Assembly: GCA_910574455.1 (NCBI GenBank)
Contig: CAJSYZ010000009.1
Location: 1,815,040 to 1,879,039, forward strand
Length of the DNA stretch: 64,000 bases
Source: Trichaptum fuscoviolaceum
Lineage: Eukaryota > Basidiomycota > Agaricomycetes > Hymenochaetales > Trichaptaceae
Reading direction: 5' to 3'
The notes under the pieces were generated by a model. The model saw only the letters and a list, made by a program, of their open reading frames with translations. It was not told the DNA's origin and ran no database searches. Made by a program: the position numbers and the translations under genes. Each line of letters starts with the position of its first letter. The first letter of the stretch is position 1. Positions 57,860 through 64,000 of the stretch are shown here, one piece after another.

Positions 57860-59760
57860 ACCCACGAGCGGGCCCGTCGCTGGCTCCCACTGCCTTTCAG
57901 CTTCGGCATCGGCGGGCGCGGAGGGGGAGGTCGCGCGCTTTGCAACGACACTGTCCGCTAACGCTGACACTCGGCACGGGCGGCGTTGGTGCCGGTTCTG
58001 TCTTGATTTGTGTGGGCGCGAGAGAACCTGGTGCGTAAGGGCGGTCTGGAGGGTGGACGGGACAAGGGTTTGGATCCAGGCATTGGTGTGGGTGCTGCTG
58101 TTGGTGTCGGACCTCGAGAGCCAGACCGCTGCTGTTGTGTTGTTTGTTGTTGGGCTACACCAGTAGCCATAACCTCTGGATCCTCTTCCTCCTCTTCCTC
58201 AGCCTTACGAGTAGAACTATCAGCAGACGATCGTCAGAAAGTGCGCAGAAGCATACCGAGGAGGCATAGGGATTTTCATCATCAATGCCATCGTACGCGC
58301 TATTCTTCTCGATCTTGCGGACAAGCTTCTTCGTTTGCTTGCCTGCACCTGTTAACTGCTGCTCTGTTTCCTCGTCTTCATCCGATTCGTCTATATAACC
58401 CTCTCGTGTCTTATTTGCTGTACGATATCCACGCTTTAGACGTTCCTAGATAGCAGAAAAGAAAGTTGATGAACTGAATATTGGAGAGAGAAAAAAGAAC
58501 TGAGCAAACCTCAATCTCCTTGGCCTCTTCGTCACGAGTGTCCTCAACATCCATATTCTCTTCATCATCCGCAAACTCCCCCTTATACTCCATCTCATCC
58601 AAGCCGCCCTCGCCCCCTCTGTCTCTTTCCCGTCTCCGGCGGTTCTCAACACCCTGTTCATAGTCTTCCTCGAACAGCCCACGCATCCCCGAGTCTACAG
58701 TCTACAGTCTCCTCCCCCCGGGGCCCAGCGACCTGCCACCAATGCCATATACAAGACTCGCGCCCGTCGTCGCACCGCCCGCGATCGGCGCAGAGATGCC
58801 GTTCGCCGCATTACTGCGCGAGCGCATCGACCAGCGGTCCATCTCGCGATTCTTCTCCATCTTTTCCATCAGCTTCTCTGCCTCCTCGAGGCTCGACGCG
58901 ATCTGGTACGTCTCCCGACGCTTCTTAACCTTGTACCACCGAAGCACAGGCACGATCGTAAGCACCTGGTCCGCTGCGGGCATGAACAGCGCGTCCGTCT
59001 CGTTCTTCGCGGTCTCTTTCATCCTTCCCACCCACACCTCACTGCCCGTCCCGTCCTCCGCGACCCAGGGATACTGTTCCTCTCGACGCTCTGCTGGATG
59101 TTCTCGGGCACCAGGAACACCTGTCGAGTCTTCTTCTGAAACTTGCGTTTCCGCTTGCCTTTGTCTTTGACATACTTCCCTTTCTGCGGGATCGCCTCGT
59201 TGTGGATCGGCCGCTCCTCTGCATCGACCATGACTATACGTCCATCTGCACCAATGACGGGCTTCTCATCTTCCCTAACATCGGCTTCATGGGCACCTGC
59301 GAGCTGACGCCATCCACACCCCCACCAGTAGGGTCACGGCGCAGCTCCTTGTGGTTGAGCTTCACGGGCCGCGCCCACGTACTGATGTCGACCGGTTTCC
59401 GCGAGTTGAACTTCATCACGTCGTATCACCACCCATGCCTGTCGCAGCTCATCAGCTTGAACTCCTGGTACGGCGCGTCCTCGCCTCTGACAGCCGTGAA
59501 CGTTGAGGCCAAAGACGACCCGGAGCCCTTGACCTTGATCTCAGACTTCGACTCGAGCTTCAACCAGTGGCTTCCCTGCATCTGGCTCTGTCTTGACTTT
59601 CGGCTTCGGTCGCGACGGCGGCGGTGGGGGTGGCTTTTGAACCTTTACGAGGATGGGTCGGTACAGATTCTTTTGGAAGAGCGTGAGCTCTCTTTTTTCT
59701 CGCTTTATCTTCCGCAGAGGTGGCTTTGCGCGTCGAATGGCTTAAGCTCCAGGGATCGAG
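57860..59760 (-). pseudogene. TFIIF alpha subunit (RAP74/Tfg1), disrupted and truncated copy
   Basis: TFIIF alpha is a general RNA polymerase II initiation factor. Its conserved blocks appear in order on the minus strand but in different frames: LFQKNLYRPILVKVQKP; DAPYQEFKLMSCDRHGW; YDVMKFNSRKPVDISTW; ARPVKLNHKELRRDP; EDEKPVIGADGRIVMVDAEE; EEQYPWVAEDGTGSEVWVGR; then the acidic EGYIDESDEDEETEQQLT region and a Ser/Pro tail. A TGA stop (59426-59428) separates HGW from YDVMKF, where the family has Arg or Lys. Frame changes occur near 59274 and 59095, and a 7-bp tandem duplication GTCTACA lies at 58693-58706. The C-terminal winged helix is absent; coding similarity ends near 57860, beside the element end. 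A second, intact copy elsewhere is expected. Confidence 0.7.
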
Positions 59761-59832
59761 TTGGTGTGGGCTGTCGTACGTGCTTCGGGTGTCCCAGTTG
59801 GACTGCATCGGTTCTTCCCAACGTTCAGGATC

Positions 59833-62800
59833 TCAATCTTCCGTATCCATTACCGCTACGCCAGGCGCATGCTCAGCTTCACCATCTGAAGGCCTCCGTG
59901 CCAGAGAGCCAGCGATCTGTCGGCTAGTAATGATACTGCGCTCGTGGAAGTCTTCCATGCGCTGACGCCGTTCAACAACCGGGAAACGCTGGACAGCCGA
60001 TCGAGCACGCAAGATAGTATGCTCTTCTTCCGTAGACTTAAGCGCCATTTTAATTGTCTTCGTAAGCTGGGACAACATGTGTGCTGTTAAACTCGATTCG
60101 ACAGGGAACTACTGTAACCAAAGTCAGACTGCAAACGTTAGAGACAGATAATATGAACTTACCCATCCAGGCATGAGACCGAGACCACCAAGACGAGCAC
60201 CAACACCAAGGGGCACCTTTGCGACCGAACTCGACAGCGACTAAACCGAACGGCTCATCACGCGAAGGGATCAAAGCGAAGTCGGCACCACTGAACAAGT
60301 ACGGAGGCAGAGCAGTGAATTCCGGCTTTCAGTACACTCGGTCAGGATACATCTCCATGAGACGAGCAAGTTTCTCCGCAACAAAACGACCATACAAATC
60401 AATGACGGGACCGACACAGATCAACTGAATCGAGGGGCGCTTTTCCAACCTGACATTAATAAATGAGCAAATATTCATCTGTTTATTAAGATAGCATTAA
60501 AAGAACTCACAGCGAAGGCATCACGTCCGCAATAAGATCCACACCCTTCTGTTTCGACCATCGACCGACGAACACGAAGAGATCTGCCTTAGGGTCCTGA
60601 GCAATACCAGCCCACTCCTGAGCCTGCCGCTTGAGCTCCGGACGTTTCGCCTCTGCCTCTTCATCAATCTGAGTGTCCTTGATCTGTACGGGCTGTTCAT
60701 CCAAAGCAGCAATATCCGTTGGGTCCGGATTCGGGAGAGAGTCCACATGCTTGAGTGTCCACAGCGCCGGATAACGAGCCCACGACCGCTTACCATACTT
60801 GTCAGACACACTGGCGACACCGATCGATTTCTGGTGCACACTGATGAAGGATGCCGCGGCGTGGAGCAAGTTGAACGTGTTACCGAACTGAATGTACTTC
60901 GTGCGGTGTTCCTTGCTGATATTGAACGCCGAGCATACTTCCTTCATCTCTTCGTTCGTGCGGAGCGGCCACAGGCCCTGGAACTCTGCGTTGTGGAGAG
61001 ACAGGCACACCGGGAGGACTTTTGGGAGGAGGTAGATAGCAGCGAGCGCCGCCGTGATAGTCATTTATGTGGTAAATATCGATCTGCGGGTTGCGCCTGA
61101 CGATCGCTGCGATTGCCTGGTTCCATGTCGAGTAGAAGATGGCTGAGCTGAGGTCGTCCATGCGCGCAGGATACGGGTCCGCCTTCGTTTGCGCACGGAA
61201 GACCGGCGAGTCGAGGATAACGTATGTGATGTTGGGTGCGGCTCGCCGAAGATAATGACTTCAATAGGGTCGGCAGGTTCACCAGCGGGGTACTCAATAT
61301 CCTTCACCTTCGGTACAACCCAGATCAGGTCGACGTCCGACATGGCTTTGCCCATCAACGAGCTCATCACACCAAGACCACCGATCTTAACCTTCAACTT
61401 CCAATCAATGATCTCGTACTCCAAAGTCGCAATACGCACCGTCCTCCGCTTCTTCTTGTCTTCAGGCCAACCGATAATATCGCCTGTATACGCGTGTCCA
61501 TGGCTCGAGTGTTTCTCCAACATCGGCGCCGCATGCAGATCTTGCGCAGACCTCGAGCCCAGCAAGCCAATGATGGGTAAATAATGCGAATGGCCCGGCT
61601 TCTTCTCCTTGAGACCCCACTGGTTGTACTTAATTCCATAAAAGCTCCACATGAAGATCGCCACTGCCAGCGTACCAGTGACTACCGGGATCGACAACAG
61701 TAATGTGTACATGATAGCGCCCACGGCGCTCTCCCCACGCGGCTCGAGGCTCCACCGCAGCGTCGCGTTATCCACGACCAGCGTCCACGCGAGGTGCGGG
61801 TGCGGCGGGGCGCTGATGTTCAAGTAGTTGGAAGCAGCCGAATTGGGCGGGAGTCAGTCCATGACGCCGTCGCCACTGGCATCCGTCTCGCCATAGAAAT
61901 AGCCATTGAACCCAAACACGTTGAGCTGGAGGTACGTCGGCCATGTGCTCATCATCTCGAGCTTCCGGCGTCCGTCTGCAGTATTGTCCATCAGGAAGTT
62001 CACTCCTCTATCGAAACTCTACGTATTGAACTGACCACGGGTGAGGAAGTGAGGGACACGGCGCTGGTGAGCATAATTCCTGTCCGCATGCACACCAGTA
62101 TAGGCTGATGCAGCAGTACCAGTTAAGTCTAACTCAAATCGAATCAGTAAGTATACAACTCATATAGGAGTAAAAGCGCTTACATTGCACAGTAATATGC
62201 TCGCCTGTCCACCAACTCTCATCATTATCAAACAAGCTCTTATCTATGCTCGTCACATCCTCATACACAGCCCACGTCCATTTCTGTCCGTAATTCCACG
62301 AGTACCTAAACATATCCGCGCCCAGCAACTGGTGCGTGAACATGTACTTCCCAGAGCCTGAGTCAAACCCGAACGCATCGTTGTCGCAGTCCGCAGAGGG
62401 GAGGACCATGGGATTGCGGGCGGTGCAGGAGGAGATGGTTGCGTGCGTTCGTTGACGAGGTGCCGTCCTGCAAAGGCGGGTTGTTCAAGATGATGTCGAT
62501 AATACTGTCCGGCACGCCCATCAGCGTCGCGTTCCACGCACACGAGCTCGTCTCGGCACCCGAGATCGCTGCAGGATCGGAGTTATGCAACTGCTCCGCA
62601 GTTCACGGCGGTGATCGAGGGGCTTCCACCCTTTCCCCGTTATCTCTGCTCCTCGCCGTTGTATCGAAGGGAAACACCGGGCAAGACCAAGCTCGTCACG
62701 AACGATGCAAGTACACTGAGTTGGGAACCGTTTACCAAGCTCGGTCAGCGGTGGACATCGAAGTTACTCGTGCCGAACATATGACGCAGGTCTGTCTTAC

Positions 62801-63700
62801 CTGACTGACCATTAATGAGGTCGTTTGTCACGAGCATTTCATTGCATGGACCACGCTAGCATCGTCAGCGGCTTGCAAGTTCTCGTCCATACCAAGGAAG
62901 CGCGTGAGGGAACGATATGTCGAGTAGTGGCTTGCAACGCCACCAACACCGTTGATGCCCTTCGAGTGGAGGAAGTACTGATTATCGTCCGACGCCATGT
63001 TGTTAATGGCAGCCAGATCAGGGGTCGGTGTACGACCACGACCAAGATACAAAGCTCCAAATGTGTTGCCACCGGTGACTTCGCCGGCAATGAAGGAGTT
63101 GTTCTTATTGACACTTGCCATTAAGGTCAAATGGTGTCGATTCATTCAAGTAGCTACGTTGTAAGTAGTCCGTCAGATGTGCTGTGCTGATAGCTAGTCA
63201 CTCGCATTACTCACCCAGAGAAACCAATAAGATCACCCATAGCACCAACAGTGAAATCCATCATGAAGTACATCCCGCGACTTCGTCGATGAAGGCAACC
63301 CAATCGTCGATCGTTCCCCAATGGAGGTTGAGAGTCGTGAAGTCAAGAGGAGAATGCAAGTCTGCCTGCTATAGTATGTTCACGAACACAGTATCCGCAA
63401 TGAAAATGCCCTTGATGCTCGTGCCCTGGAGGTTATCGAGTTTGTTCGCCAAGCCACAGACATCGACACCGAAGCACAGCTGCGTCTCGCGCCAATCGTT
63501 TTCGAACATCGGCTGGAAGAAGTCATTGTTTCTCGGGTCTCCATCGGCGAACTTGTCGAGCAGCACAGTGTAGAATGGCGGCGCACGCCAGTTAGGAGGC
63601 GACGATGTGTATGTGGTGTACTTGTGTGTGGACTGGTACTGCGTCGGGTCCTGCGCGTTCTGACTGACGTTCAGATTCTACCGTGCCAGGTCAGAACTGT
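59833..63700 (-). pseudogene. Cell wall alpha-1,3-glucan synthase (Ags1/Mok1 type), disrupted fragments
   Basis: The intact enzyme is about 2,400 residues: GH13-like domain, GT5 synthase domain and a multi-membrane C-terminus. Here, read on the minus strand, are SPPNWRAPPFYTVLLDKFAD near 63580, LHSPLDFTTLNLHWGTIDDW, DFTVGAMGDLIGF, NESTPFDLN joined directly to ASVNKNNSFIAGEVTGGNTF, SLTRFLGMDENLQ, then VNCGA and SCAWNATLMGVPDS, and the GT5 part with [46 protein letters not shown] and [19 protein letters not shown]. About 300 residues of the GH13 core are missing at about 63120, more near 62640, and everything after the GT5 domain. A Trp codon of HRWPSL is TGA at 62745-62747. Many frame changes. 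This cannot make a working synthase. Confidence 0.8.
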
Positions 63701-63859
63701 AAGGAGTGGCATTGGCGGGTGTCGATAGGAGTGTAGTGAGTGCAGTAAGTCTGCAATGATGGTGAGGAGGAAAAGGCATGGGCAAGCCCGCAACACTTCA
63801 AGTTCAACCAACACTGGCATCAAATTTCCCTTTTTGGATGCAACAAAATCTTGCTAAAA

Positions 63860-64000
63860 TTTTCTAAGTCCTAATACACTTGAGCACTGAAATCCTGACT
63901 TGCTTCCTGATGTACTGAGGGACGGCTTGCGTCCTGAAACACTCCTTGTTTCAGTGAGGTAAGGCCATCAGTGTATTTTCAGACAAACTAGCTACCCTTC
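63860..64000 (-). repeat. Inverted subterminal sequence of the CACTA family
   Basis: Read on the minus strand, GTGTTTCAGGACGC (about 63930-63943) is followed inward by TTTCAGTGCTCAAG (about 63878-63893), matching the order in copy B, where the corresponding words lie near 49679 and 49763. In copy B the first word is about 184 bp from the terminus, so the terminus here would be near 64120-64135. Confidence 0.5.

Larger units (their letters stand above)
57562..64000. mobile_element. Candidate gene-capturing CACTA element, copy C (right end beyond window)
   Basis: The left end CATCAGGAAAACTACTTTC at 57562 matches the termini of copies A and B for about 110 bp, then diverges into CAGTG/TCAGT-rich subterminal sequence to about 57790. 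Between about 57860 and 63700 are broken TFIIF alpha and alpha-1,3-glucan synthase genes. At about 63860-64000 the minus strand again shows subterminal words of this family in the same order as in copy B (GTGTTTCAGGA, then TTTCAGTGCTCAAG). Together this suggests one element with inverted ends enclosing captured host genes. The right terminus itself is not in the window. Confidence 0.5.

Noticed and set aside
58742..59965. Plus-strand frames opposite the TFIIF alpha relic, including one of 241 codons
   Set aside because: The conserved TFIIF alpha blocks are on the minus strand; the plus frames have no recognisable domain.

Overview
The window is nuclear DNA of a filamentous basidiomycete, most likely an Agaricomycete. 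Coding genes are broken by many short GT-AG introns of about 45-60 nt. The gene complement is fungal (UTP10, PAK-type kinase, alpha-1,3-glucan synthase, TFIIF alpha, DUF6699 proteins), and the transposons belong to the Plavaka group of CACTA elements, typical of mushroom-forming fungi. No rRNA, tRNA, CRISPR or viral gene was seen.

Layout: (1) 1-3824 is the terminal part of a CACTA-type element (copy A). (2) 3825-49496 is a host block with mostly housekeeping genes: UTP10, a CRIB/PAK-type kinase, a small TIR element, a degenerate F-box/LRR-like gene, an SRPBCC protein, a Ca2+/H+ exchanger, a DUF1365 protein, an F-box protein, PDAP1/PP28 and complex I NDUFA6 (head to head), a DUF6699 protein, a mitochondrial PPR protein and a tiny gene starting 23 bp from it, an SR-type splicing factor, eIF2 gamma, an unknown protein, MCM10, a MARCH-type RING-CH ligase and a second DUF6699 protein. 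(3) 49497-57561 is a second, inverted copy of the element (copy B), with a divergent gene pair: a large DUF6532-like accessory gene and a Plavaka transposase. (4) From 57562 another element end (copy C) begins inside the transposase ORF. It is followed by broken copies of TFIIF alpha and alpha-1,3-glucan synthase, and at 63860-64000 by inverted subterminal sequence of the same family.

The most interesting reading is that copy C is a gene-carrying CACTA element of about 6.5 kb. It appears to have captured fragments of two host genes, accumulated deletions and stops in them, and inserted into the transposase of copy B; its right end should lie about 120-140 bp past the window. Copies A and B form a long inverted repeat around 45.7 kb of ordinary genes, a substrate for inversion. 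In the host block I also point to a probable poison-exon intron in the SR gene, a 16-nt microexon in eIF2 gamma, overlapping 5' ends of the PPR gene and a 71-aa gene, and a cluster of single-base frame breaks in UTP10 that looks like homopolymer error. All exon joins were made by eye and are approximate.
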